In this document: positions 6,719-15,180 of the stretch, in pieces
Layout of the letters: every line of letters begins with the position of its first letter
Numbering within the stretch: position 1 is the stretch's first letter
Assembly: GCA_964344935.1 (NCBI GenBank)
Contig: CAYFPL010000012.1
Span: 1 to 64,000 of the forward strand
Reading direction: 5' to 3'
Length of the DNA: 64,000 bases
Origin: GCA-2731375 sp964344935
Lineage (GTDB): Bacteria > Pseudomonadota > Alphaproteobacteria > GCA-2731375
The notes under the pieces: model-generated
Seen by the model: the letters and a program-made list of their open reading frames with translations, nothing else
The model's database searches: none
What the model was told of the DNA's origin: nothing
Program-made: the position numbers and the translations under genes

Positions 6719-8701
6719 TCACTTATCGTCGTCGCCTTGGCTGTTTCCGCTTGCTGCATTTCCGATACTGAGTGAATTGGAGGCGCCCCTTGGCAAATTC
6801 CGGATTATGCGACTGCCCATAGCCGTAGTCGCTCCTGCTCCAATTCCAGTTGTGGCCTTGCTAGAGCTTTTCGAAAGTCGACGGCTGCGACGATTCATCA
6901 GATTTACTAGTTCATCATTGAATTTCTTTGGTTCTATGCCTGCCGCTGAAAGCAATTCGCTTCCCTTTTCAGTTGCGACACCATTTATACTATCGAACAA
7001 GGACGGGTTCTTTGCGAATCGCAGTAATACATTTCGCAACGTGGTTTCCAAGACCTCGCCTCCAGCACCGAACAAGAACTCAATTCCAGCCCGTTTTAGG
7101 TCGTACCCCTGTTTGCTCCCCTGTTGCCGGGCTGCTTCGTCAAGACCAAGGCTGGCTACACCGTTGAAAAGACCTGCCAGCAATGCGCGGCGGGCGGCAC
7201 TCGACCCAATCCGGCTCCCAAGACGTCCTGCGCCGATTCCTACCAAGCTATGAATGACAAGTTCTGTAGCGTCTTGCATGGATGCGCCCGGCTTATTGAG
7301 GTACACAGGCCCCACATTGGAGATAAAATATGGGTTGCCTCGGTTATCGAACTTTACATCGACGCCAGGGTAGTGGCTTTCAAGAATGGCAGCCATTGCC
7401 AATGGATTGCCACGGGCTACAGCGATATAATTTTGAATTGGAAACGCCTCTTTATCGCCATCGGCTGTCGGCGACTCGATATTTTGGGAGAGTTCCCAGG
7501 CATCAGGAAACTCTGCGTCGCCCTTCCAGGCCCGCTTCACAAAATTCTTTGTGTCCCGGATTAGGTCGATTGCTTTATCCGACAGTCTTCGATCACCATC
7601 GTCTTGCTCCTCACTCGTGGCCGAAATGGGTTCGGGAATTGGAACGTAATCACTTCTCGTTTCCGATTTTTGCTTGTTGACTTCGTCCTTGGCGCCGACA
7701 GGCGTGTGAGACTCGGCAACAGACTCAGTTTTCTCCGGTTCCGGCGGTGGCTTGACCGCTGCCATGGCATCACGATCTAGATCTTCGTCAATGCCATGCG
7801 CTGGCCAACGACCCTGGACACTTGTGCCGGCAGGACCAGTTTGCATCCCGGCGTTTGGTTTCGGCGTCGCAATGGCGTTCGCGGCAACGGGCGATGCTGT
7901 CTTATTCGCCGGCGAAGGTGGCAAATGGCCAAAGTCCTCGTCCAGCCCACTACCCATCGTCGCTGGAAGGTTCGATGCTGCGGCATTAATGGCGAGAGCG
8001 GTGTCGTCGGAATTAGGCGCCGAGCCATTCAGGTCTTCTTCAAGGCCGGTATCGATGGCCTCGTTTGCCGATGCCGAGGCAACCCTCCACTTCGGGTTCC
8101 ATGGCTGCAGGGCGGCGTTGTTGGCCCAGAGGACGGCGCGGCGCTGGGCCTTGCTGCCGTTGACCACGGCGTCCACGTTCCCCCGGGGCAGGCCGGAGAT
8201 GTCAGCGAAGCCGTTGCGGGTGTCGGGGTCGGTATAGTCGACGCCGATGCGCGGGCCTGTCAGCACCGTGCGGTAGGCTTTCGCCGCCTTGGCGGCATCC
8301 CGCTGGATGGCCTTCCGCTCGGGCGTGGCGCTGTCCCACCATTTGTCCGCTTCCGCCTGGTTCCAGGCCATATCGGCGCGCTTGCTGGCATCAGCATTGT
8401 TGTAACGCGTGGCCAGGACCGGATCGGTGCCATTCTGTTGTGCGAGATTGACCAGGCCCAGCTCGTCGTCCATGGGCCCGCCGAAGAAGGTTTGGTGATC
8501 GTCGATGGCCTTCAGGACCTTGCCGGCACCGGTCTTCTGCCGGGGCCGGGTGCGGCGGTTGGCATAGGCGTCCATGTCGCGATCCGGCCCGAGGGATTCG
8601 TAAGGGTTCCAATCGCCCATGACATGGTCGTCGGCAAAGTCCTCATCGTCGTCTGGGTCAAGGCGGAAGGGATCGGTGAATTTGTAGGCGGACAGGGTCA
8701 T
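6719..8701 (-). CDS. Phage-linked module protein, copy 2, with membrane-like C-terminus
   Basis: The protein has 660 residues. Residues 1-206 are the shared module and differ from the copy at 9826-11274 by about a dozen substitutions, with WNQAEADKWWDSA at about 112-124. After residue 206 the two diverge abruptly. Then come a long Asp/Pro/Glu/Ser-rich linker (about 207-400) and a C-terminal domain with DNRGNPYF, VYLNKPGASMQDATE and a Gly/Ala-rich amphipathic stretch (GAGRLGSRIGSSAARRA). The tail is basic, then Gly/Ser-rich. Motifs of the LNKPG-S-QD kind recall virion proteins of podoviruses (memory). The glycine-rich stretch could insert into a membrane. The start is supported by GAAAGG seven bases upstream. 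It converges on the small membrane protein gene at 6435-6710. Confidence 0.8.
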   Translation of the reverse strand: MTLSAYKFTDPFRLDPDDDEDFADDHVMGDWNPYESLGPDRDMDAYANRRTRPRQKTGAGKVLKAIDDHQTFFGGPMDDELGLVNLAQQNGTDPVLATRYNNADASKRADMAWNQAEADKWWDSATPERKAIQRDAAKAAKAYRTVLTGPRIGVDYTDPDTRNGFADISGLPRGNVDAVVNGSKAQRRAVLWANNAALQPWNPKWRVASASANEAIDTGLEEDLNGSAPNSDDTALAINAAASNLPATMGSGLDEDFGHLPPSPANKTASPVAANAIATPKPNAGMQTGPAGTSVQGRWPAHGIDEDLDRDAMAAVKPPPEPEKTESVAESHTPVGAKDEVNKQKSETRSDYVPIPEPISATSEEQDDGDRRLSDKAIDLIRDTKNFVKRAWKGDAEFPDAWELSQNIESPTADGDKEAFPIQNYIAVARGNPLAMAAILESHYPGVDVKFDNRGNPYFISNVGPVYLNKPGASMQDATELVIHSLVGIGAGRLGSRIGSSAARRALLAGLFNGVASLGLDEAARQQGSKQGYDLKRAGIEFLFGAGGEVLETTLRNVLLRFAKNPSLFDSINGVATEKGSELLSAAGIEPKKFNDELVNLMNRRSRRLSKSSSKATTGIGAGATTAMGSRIIRNLPRGASNSLSIGNAASGNSQGDDDK

Positions 8702-8952
8702 GGCACGGCCTTTCGTGAGCGTGTGAAATGGAATTGATGTGATTGGGGCGGTGGCGGCTTCACCACTCGATGCCGTCGGGCAGTTCCGCCTGTCGGGCCA
8801 GGGCGGGGCGATGGGTTGTGCTCTTGCGGATGATGGGGCGCCCTTCGCCGCTGCCGATCAGCAGGTACTCCAGGGCTTCGGCCACATGGCTGTGCTGGTT
8901 CTTGTCGGGCACGTCGCGGAACCGCTCCACCCCGGCCACGGCCATGCGGCGG
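8083..8952. repeat. Segmental duplication, copy A
   Basis: This stretch matches 10656-11525 at a constant offset of 2573 bases, with no gap that I could find. It contains the first 206 codons of the module gene, the 58-base intergenic region and the last roughly 190 bases of a terminase gene. Similarity stops sharply at both ends. Confidence 0.88.
8760..8952 (-). pseudogene. Fragment of large terminase gene 3' end
   Basis: The last roughly 64 codons of the large terminase are repeated here, including DKNQHSHVAEALEYLL and the end ELPDGIEW. The fragment ends at the same stop as the intact gene at 11333, offset by 2573. Similarity begins at 8952, so the nuclease core and ATPase are missing. It came with the duplication that copied the module gene and should have no function. 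Confidence 0.88.
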
Positions 8953-9065
8953 CGGTAAACTCGACCTGGAATCGATACTTGACCGAGTTCCAATTGGATT
9001 CGATCAAGGTGTCCCGGACAGCAAAATAGATCGATCAGTCATTGTCGAGTGCTGAATGGCAAATT

Positions 9066-9818
9066 CTATTTGTCTCTTTGGCGAAGCAGATAACGGATGT
9101 AGTCATTCGCCTGCCACTCCGGACGCTTCAGCGTGAGAACCGTATCAACGGGTATCTCGCTGCTCCAAACGGAGACTGAAATTTTCATTTTGCACATGGC
9201 GAAAACGCCGGGGTATGGACTGTGATAGCCGCATCCGAGACTGTCATCAGCCCAAGAGGTCAGGAACCAATTCGAACCTTCCCGACGAAAAAAGAGGCTG
9301 ACGGGCATTGCCGGCCCAATCATGACTTCGTGCGTTCCCACGATGTCCTGAAACCTCTGAGACATTGTCAACCACGCCCGCGCGGGTTCAAACCGCCTAT
9401 GGTCAACTTGCCGCACGCCCAGTATTCGAACTTCATTGCCTACTTCGTCGCCATCCCCGCGTAGGGTCACGACACCCGGCTTTCTGACTTCCCCCGATCT
9501 CGGTGCGTCTCTTTCAAATTTGTACAGCGTCGGGAAGTCGCTCATGACCCGCCCCATGACATTCGGTGGCAAATTGGGGGCGCCATTTTCGAACGGGATT
9601 TTGTCCACGAAGACAACACCGTCAAACCCCACTTTCTTGCAGAGTTCCAAATCCTTTCGCCACTCGCATAAAGTGAGAACCCAAGACGCACAGGCAGGCG
9701 TTTTGGGTTCGTCGCTGCAGTTCGACACATCGATCGACAGCACATCCGGCGCATTGTCCGCCAAAGCCGGCGAACCGGCCGCGAGGATTGAGAGCACAAT
9801 CGATCGAATAATTTTCAT
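9066..9818 (-). CDS. Secreted protein directly downstream of the M23-bearing module gene
   Basis: The protein has 250 residues. ATG 9818 is chosen because it starts a clear signal peptide (MKIIRSIVLSILAAGSPALA, cleavage near residue 20). It begins 7 bases after the stop of the M23-bearing gene on the same strand, so the two are almost certainly cotranscribed. The mature part has six cysteines, in pairs that suit periplasmic disulphides, and ends basic. No family was recognised. A periplasmic protein made together with a predicted peptidoglycan hydrolase would suit an immunity protein, an inhibitor or a lysis accessory. That role is inference. Confidence 0.75.
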   Translation of the reverse strand: MKIIRSIVLSILAAGSPALADNAPDVLSIDVSNCSDEPKTPACASWVLTLCEWRKDLELCKKVGFDGVVFVDKIPFENGAPNLPPNVMGRVMSDFPTLYKFERDAPRSGEVRKPGVVTLRGDGDEVGNEVRILGVRQVDHRRFEPARAWLTMSQRFQDIVGTHEVMIGPAMPVSLFFRREGSNWFLTSWADDSLGCGYHSPYPGVFAMCKMKISVSVWSSEIPVDTVLTLKRPEWQANDYIRYLLRQRDK

Positions 9819-9825
9819 GGTTGCA

Positions 9826-11274
9826 TTATGGATGAGGTTTTCGCGTTGTCCAGGCCGGTAGCACGGTCGCCGGATCAATTTCAACGCCATTCCACTCAAC
9901 CCTAACATGCACATGTGGTTTCATTCGGGGTGCGCGATGGTCCTTTCCGACGTTTTGCAGAAGCCCGAGAACAGTGGTGCCTGCTTTCACTTTCTCTCCA
10001 ATCCTTGGGCCTTTTCCGTCCACATAATACAGCTTGACCAGCATACCCTTGTATGGGCCCGTGCCTCTGATATGCACTGAACGAAATACCTTGAGCCATG
10101 GCTTCTTTGACGTAATCCCATCAGAATAGACCATTAGCCTGTTTTCGACTTTACCTTCGATTGGCGAGACGATGGGGTCTCCTGGATTTGCGAGAATGTC
10201 CGTGCCTTTGTGAGTTCCACCCACGCGGGGGGCGCCAAACCACCCCTTTCCTTCGTCATCATTCCTTTCACCTCGACCGGCCGGATTATGGATCGTTGGC
10301 GGTTTGGAACGTATGGGTGCAGGGGGCTTCTCACGTGGGGTTGGAACCGTTTGGAACCGCGAACTGGTGGTGGTTGGGGTTTGCCCGATTTGTGCAAGCT
10401 TGTACCCATTTTGTAATTCGTCGGGTTGCCTGTCGTTCACTATGGGTTCCTTTGACGGATCAAAATCATCCTTTGCGCTCACATCGGTCGTGCTTTCCGA
10501 ATATCTGTTGGCGGCAAATAGCGGGGCCTCGTTCCGTTCGTCCTGTTCGTTGGTCGCATTAATACCATTCGCGGTTACCAGCCAATTGCTTGCAGTACCA
10601 TCGCCATCGACAACGTGCCTGTCCGGATCTGCAAGCCCGCCCGCGACGTTCGCCGCCCTCCATTTCGGGTTCCATGGCTGCAGGTCGGCGTTGTTGGCCC
10701 AGAGGACGGCGCGGCGCTGGGCCTTGCTGCCGTTGACCACGGCGTCCACGTTCCCCCGGGGCAGGCCGGAGATGTCAGCGAAGCCGTTGCGGGTGTCGGG
10801 GTCGGTATAGTCGATGCCGATGCGGGGCCCCGTCAGCACTGTGCGATAGGCCTTGGCCGCCTTGGCGGCATCCCGCTGGACGGCTTTCTGTTCCGGGGTG
10901 GCGCTGTCCCACCATTTGTCCGCTTCCGCCTGGTTCCAGGCCATATCCGCCCGTTTGATGGGATCGGCGTTGTTGTAGCGCGTGGCCAGGACAGGATCGG
11001 TACCGTTCTGTTGCGCGAGGTTGACCAGGCCCAGCTCGTCGTCCATGGGCTCGCCGAAGAAGGTTCGGTGATCGTCGATGGCCTTCAGGACCTTGCCGGC
11101 CCCGGTCTTCTGCCGGGGCCGGGTGCGGCGGTTGGCATAGGCGTCCATGTCGTGATCGGGCCCGAGGGATTCGTAAGGGTTCCAATCCCCCATGACGTGG
11201 TCATCGGCGAAGTCCTCATCGTCTTCGGGGTCAAGGCGAAAGGGATCGGCGAATTTGTAAGTGGACAGGGTCAT
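9826..11274 (-). CDS. Phage-linked module protein, copy 1, with C-terminal M23 peptidase
   Basis: The protein has 482 residues: the module (1-206), a polar Pro/Ser/Thr/Asp linker (about 207-345) and an M23 (LytM-type) metallopeptidase domain (about 350-470). The family's zinc ligands are visible as HKGTD and, near the end, HVHVRVEW. M23 enzymes cut peptide cross-links in peptidoglycan. There is no signal peptide, so the enzyme must reach the wall through a particle, a holin or lysis. The start has GAAAGG seven bases upstream. It lies 58 bases after the large terminase gene and just before the secreted protein gene at 9066-9818. A virion-associated lysin used during infection is the conservative reading; the repeated module with other C-termini suggests swappable cargo. 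Confidence 0.85.
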   Translation of the reverse strand: MTLSTYKFADPFRLDPEDDEDFADDHVMGDWNPYESLGPDHDMDAYANRRTRPRQKTGAGKVLKAIDDHRTFFGEPMDDELGLVNLAQQNGTDPVLATRYNNADPIKRADMAWNQAEADKWWDSATPEQKAVQRDAAKAAKAYRTVLTGPRIGIDYTDPDTRNGFADISGLPRGNVDAVVNGSKAQRRAVLWANNADLQPWNPKWRAANVAGGLADPDRHVVDGDGTASNWLVTANGINATNEQDERNEAPLFAANRYSESTTDVSAKDDFDPSKEPIVNDRQPDELQNGYKLAQIGQTPTTTSSRFQTVPTPREKPPAPIRSKPPTIHNPAGRGERNDDEGKGWFGAPRVGGTHKGTDILANPGDPIVSPIEGKVENRLMVYSDGITSKKPWLKVFRSVHIRGTGPYKGMLVKLYYVDGKGPRIGEKVKAGTTVLGLLQNVGKDHRAPRMKPHVHVRVEWNGVEIDPATVLPAWTTRKPHP

Positions 11275-11525
11275 GGCATGGCCTTTCGTGAGCGTGTGAG
11301 TTCGAATTGATGTGATTGGGGCGGTGGCGGCTTCACCACTCGATGCCGTCGGGCAGTTCTGCCTGTCGGGCCAGGGCGGGGCGATGGGTGGTGCTTTTCC
11401 GGATGATGGGGCGGCCCTCGCCGCCGCCGATCAGCAGGTATTCCAGGGCCTCGGCCACATGGCTGTGCTGGTTCTTGTCGGGCACGTCGCGGAACCGCTC
11501 CGCCCCGGACACGGCCATGCGGCGG
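10656..11525. repeat. Segmental duplication, copy B (probable parent)
   Basis: This is the partner of 8083-8952. Here the terminase part joins a full-length terminase gene, so this copy is the likely source. Reading in the minus direction, the repeat starts within the terminase C-terminus and ends at module residue 206, just before the variable region. Confidence 0.88.
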
Positions 11526-12802
11526 AAGCAGTAGCCGCCCGCCAGCGCCTTGCGCAGGCGGCGGCAGCGGGGATGGATCAACAGGGCCGGCTGGCCGTCG
11601 ACCAGCCGGTTGAGTAGGTTGGCGACAGCTTCGCGGCGCAACAGGGCATCGTTGCTGGGGGCGGGCCGGATGGGGATGTCGCGGGCCTGGAGCACCTGGA
11701 ACGGCGTGCGTTCATCGACCTGGCTGCGCTGTTCCCCGGCCGGGTCGCCCCAACCGCGCCAGGCGAAGCTGGGCCGGTCCATGGAAAGTTCGTGCAGCCG
11801 CCGGGCCAAAAGGTCGGCGAAGCGCACCGCGCCCATGTCATCGGTGACCAGTTCATCGAAGATCAGCCAGCGGCCCAGCTTGTCGCGGCGCCCGAACACC
11901 GCCGCCGGCGTCAGGCCGAAATCGACACCAAATGCTAATTCGGAATTCTCCTGTATGCCGTCGTCAGATACGTCGCGGACATGCAGGCTGTCGCGGAACT
12001 CCGGAAACACCGGCCGGCCGTCGAAGGCAAAGCCGTATTCGGCGGCCAGAAAGACCTTGATCCAGTCGTCGGACTTTCCGGCAAGTTGGTTGCGGTAGTA
12101 ATTCGGCGGCAGATTCTGGATATTCTCCGCCAGGCCGTTGAGGCGCCAGCCGGCCGCCGGGCCGGTTCCCACCCTGGCCACGCCGCCGGGCTGGCGGAAG
12201 AAATGCCAGCCGGCCGGTGTCTCTTCCTCGGCCAGGCGATAGAGCCAGTGGTCCTCGTCCGGCATGTTGCTATCGGCAATGATGCCGAACCAGCTTGGCC
12301 CGCCGGCGCGGCGGGCGGGATAACGGCCGACGCGGCCCGTGCCCATGTCCACCACCGCCTTGTGGATTTCCTTCAGTTCGTTGAACCAGATGCCCGTGAC
12401 CTCGAAACTCAGCAGTTTCTTCGCGGCCTCGGAATTGTCCATGGCCATAAAGATCACCTCCGCCATGACCTTGCTGCCGTCGTCAAGATTGACGTTCAGG
12501 TGATGACGCGGCGGGTGGCTCCAGGTGAAGCGGCCAAAGGGATCGCCGAACATCTCGCGCCAGGACGGAATGGTGGTGGTGATCAGTTCGGGATAGGTAT
12601 TGCGCACCACCAGCCAGCGGGAGCGGCGCACATTGTTTTCGTCAGGCGCCTGTTCGCTGGCCCGGCGCCATATTTCGGCACAGCAGGCGGTGGTCTTGGC
12701 GGAACCCAAGGGCCCCAACAGGATCCGCACGAAATCATCACAACGGTGAAAGCGTGAAAGAGTTCCGCCCGCCGGTCGGTAGCGGAACTCAATAGTCGCC
12801 AT
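11333..12802 (-). CDS. Phage terminase large subunit
   Basis: The protein has 489 residues. A Walker A motif GPLGSAKTT lies at residues 30-38 and a Walker B-type GIWFNE with the catalytic Glu at about 137-142. The C-terminal nuclease half shows GVDFGLTPA (acidic residue at about 293), GWGDPAGEQ and HSHVAEALEYLL. The family packages DNA into the head through the portal, using ATP, and cuts the concatemer. It overlaps the end of the small-subunit gene by 14 bases. The last roughly 64 codons are duplicated at 8760-8952. The protein appears intact. Confidence 0.9.
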   Translation of the reverse strand: MATIEFRYRPAGGTLSRFHRCDDFVRILLGPLGSAKTTACCAEIWRRASEQAPDENNVRRSRWLVVRNTYPELITTTIPSWREMFGDPFGRFTWSHPPRHHLNVNLDDGSKVMAEVIFMAMDNSEAAKKLLSFEVTGIWFNELKEIHKAVVDMGTGRVGRYPARRAGGPSWFGIIADSNMPDEDHWLYRLAEEETPAGWHFFRQPGGVARVGTGPAAGWRLNGLAENIQNLPPNYYRNQLAGKSDDWIKVFLAAEYGFAFDGRPVFPEFRDSLHVRDVSDDGIQENSELAFGVDFGLTPAAVFGRRDKLGRWLIFDELVTDDMGAVRFADLLARRLHELSMDRPSFAWRGWGDPAGEQRSQVDERTPFQVLQARDIPIRPAPSNDALLRREAVANLLNRLVDGQPALLIHPRCRRLRKALAGGYCFRRMAVSGAERFRDVPDKNQHSHVAEALEYLLIGGGEGRPIIRKSTTHRPALARQAELPDGIEW

Positions 12803-13310
12803 AATCGATCACCGATTTGACGATGGTTTCGGCCTCCTGATCGCTTCGTTCGCGGAACAGGCCCAGATGCTTGGCCAGGGCGTCGAGGGCGGCGCGCTTG
12901 TCGTGCAGCTTGAAGCGGGTGCGCTTGACTTCCCGCTGGGCGTTGCCGCGGCCTTCCATATAGACATCCTGGGTGATTTCCACGATGGCCTTGGTGGCGT
13001 CCTCGGGCATGGCGGACCAGTCCAGGAGCACATCGCCATTCTCGGCGAAATGCATGTAGTCGCGCATGTCGGCGAATGCCAAGCGGGCGTACTCCACCAC
13101 CACCCTTTCGGCGGAGACGAACAGATGATCGGAGATGCGGGCCTGGCGCTCACATACAGCCGCGGCAACGGCAGGTTTTTTCAACAGGCGCGGGCCGGTC
13201 GAGTTAGCCGCCCGTTCGCTATAGCCGGCACGGATGGCGGCCTGGGTGGCATTCAGATCAACTAGATACTCATCGACAAAGCGCTTTTGCTTGTTGGTCA
13301 ATTCGTTCAT
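12789..13310 (-). CDS. Phage terminase small subunit
   Basis: The protein has 173 residues. The N-terminus (LTNKQKRFVDEYLVDLNATQAAIRAGYS, read in parts) is the helix-turn-helix DNA-recognition signature of the Terminase_2 family, followed by RLLKKPAVAAAV. ATG 13310 was chosen over an upstream TTG because the conserved part starts there, though its ribosome site is weak. The family binds the packaging start site and hands the DNA to the large subunit. It is the first gene of the minus-strand phage block. Confidence 0.9.
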   Translation of the reverse strand: MNELTNKQKRFVDEYLVDLNATQAAIRAGYSERAANSTGPRLLKKPAVAAAVCERQARISDHLFVSAERVVVEYARLAFADMRDYMHFAENGDVLLDWSAMPEDATKAIVEITQDVYMEGRGNAQREVKRTRFKLHDKRAALDALAKHLGLFRERSDQEAETIVKSVIDYGDY

Positions 13311-13661
13311 AGCGTGGCTGTCCCATTTTGAAGCGTAAATAGAGAGCAAAAAATTTTTCTTCTCCTATTTGGTGTAAGTAAATGTGTATTCAATGTCGTT
13401 TCTGTGGCGGGTCTGTGACAAATTCGGGACGAAACCGGTGCCGCCTGTTTCCCGCTGCCGGCAAATCCGAAAGCCGCTAATTCATTGGCAATTCGACATC
13501 ATTTGCGTTGGACTATGTGAGCAAATGACCTATGTTGGGGCCGTTACAGGGGACATGGTCGTAGACCATGGTAACGGACGTAACCGGCGGCCTGTGGGGC
13601 ATGGCGCCGGGCGTCGCAGATGGAATATGAACGCGCAGAATTGAAATTGGGGACTTAGGAC
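13311..13661. other. Intergenic region between terminase and glycan genes
   Basis: This 350-base stretch separates divergent genes. It includes an A6T5 tract near 13349-13359 in the leader of the terminase operon. No gene, tRNA or clear attachment repeat was seen. Confidence 0.5.
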
Positions 13662-15119
13662 ATGCGGGTGTTGATGGTCGTGTATGACAATGGTGCTTAC
13701 ATGCATCATTTTCCCATGGGGCTCGGCTATATTGCGGCCATCCTGGAGAAGGAAGGCTATGAGGTGGATGTCTATAGCCAGGACATGCACCATTATCCCG
13801 ATGAACACCTGAAGGGTTTCCTCGACGAGAATCATTACGACGTGGTCTGCATCTCCCTAATCGCGGGCTATTATCAGTATCAGCGCCTGATCGGACTCTC
13901 GCGCGCCATTAATGATTCCAAGAACCGGCCCTTCTACATTCTGGGCGGATATGGCCCGACGCCCGAACCCGAGTATTTCATGAAGGTCTCAGGCGCCGAC
14001 TGCATCGTCATGGGAGAGGGCGAGGAAACCGCCGTCGAATTGTTTGCCGCCATCAAGGAAAAACGGCATCTGGGCCTGATTTCCGGCATTGCCTACAAAG
14101 AGAATGGCAAGTGTGTGGTCAACCCCCGGCGTGGTGTGGTTGAAGATCTAAGCAGCATCCCCTGGCCCGCCTACCATCGGTTCCCGATGGAGTACTACCG
14201 CCTGATCAAACGGCCGGGCCAGCCGGATACAGAATTCACCTTGCCCATGATGTCGGCGCGCGGATGTACATTTAAGTGCACGTTCTGCTATCGCATGGAT
14301 CCCGGCTACCGCGCCCGCGAAGGCGACGAACTTTTGGCGGAAGTGGAGTTCCTCTACAAGGAATATGGTGTCACGCGCATTTCCTTTATGGACGATTTGA
14401 TGATGACCTCGATCGCCCACACGGAAGAGATCTGCCGTGCCTTCGAGAAAGCCAACCTGCCCGTCACCTGGGACTGCAATGGCCGGCTCAACTACTGCAC
14501 GCCCGAACTCTTGCAGTTCATGAAACGGGCCGGCTGCGTCTTCATCAATTATGGCATCGAGGCCATGGACGACAACGTCTTGAAACTGATGAAAAAGGGG
14601 TTGCGGACTGAGCAGGTGGTCAAGGGCGTTGAGTGGACGTTGGAGGCCGGCATCAGTCCCGGCCTGAACATGCTGTTCGGCAATCTTGGCGACACCAAGG
14701 AAACCCTGCAAAAGGCCGTTGATTTCCTGATCGAATATGATGACCAGGCTCAGCGCCGGACCATTCGCCCCGTCACACCCTATCCGGGCTCGCCGCTTTA
14801 CCACATGGCCATCGAACAGGGGATGTTGGAAGGGCCAGAGGACTTTTACGAGCGCAAGCATCTGAACTCGGATCTATTGTGCTGCAACTTCACCGAGCTG
14901 ACCGACGACGAGGTCTATGAATGTCTGGAAGACGCCAATAAACAATTGGCGGTGAATTTCTTCAACAAGAACCGCGACAAGGCATTGGAACAGATCGAGT
15001 ATCTTTATCGCGAAAAGGACACGTCCTTCCGCGGTTTCCGCCAGGGTATGGCGTCTCAGGGCAAGTCAAAGCCGGCTGCCTCCCTCACATTCGGGGCTGT
15101 TGCATCTGACTCCATGTAG
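13662..15119 (+). CDS. B12-binding-domain radical SAM protein
   Basis: The protein has 485 residues. A cobalamin-binding-type Rossmann domain comes first (about 1-140, with GYGPTPEPEYF and VMGEGEETA). The radical SAM core follows, with the cluster motif CTFKCTFC (CX3CX2C, about residues 204-211) and an IEAMDD motif near 300. The class uses SAM, often with cobalamin, for methylations or difficult carbon-bond chemistry; the substrate cannot be told. A GGGGACTTAGG stretch precedes the start. It is followed on the same strand by a deacetylase and a glycosyltransferase-like gene, which suggests modification of a lipid or surface glycan. Confidence 0.85.
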   Translation: MRVLMVVYDNGAYMHHFPMGLGYIAAILEKEGYEVDVYSQDMHHYPDEHLKGFLDENHYDVVCISLIAGYYQYQRLIGLSRAINDSKNRPFYILGGYGPTPEPEYFMKVSGADCIVMGEGEETAVELFAAIKEKRHLGLISGIAYKENGKCVVNPRRGVVEDLSSIPWPAYHRFPMEYYRLIKRPGQPDTEFTLPMMSARGCTFKCTFCYRMDPGYRAREGDELLAEVEFLYKEYGVTRISFMDDLMMTSIAHTEEICRAFEKANLPVTWDCNGRLNYCTPELLQFMKRAGCVFINYGIEAMDDNVLKLMKKGLRTEQVVKGVEWTLEAGISPGLNMLFGNLGDTKETLQKAVDFLIEYDDQAQRRTIRPVTPYPGSPLYHMAIEQGMLEGPEDFYERKHLNSDLLCCNFTELTDDEVYECLEDANKQLAVNFFNKNRDKALEQIEYLYREKDTSFRGFRQGMASQGKSKPAASLTFGAVASDSM

Positions 15120-15180
15120 GCCTAAGAACGCCTCGAAGGCGCCTAATTTGTAGGCGCGCGCGTACAGACAGGCCGTTCCC

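Noticed and set aside
13384..13644. An 86-codon plus-strand frame before the radical SAM gene
   Set aside because: Low-quality composition, no ribosome site, no recognisable motif.
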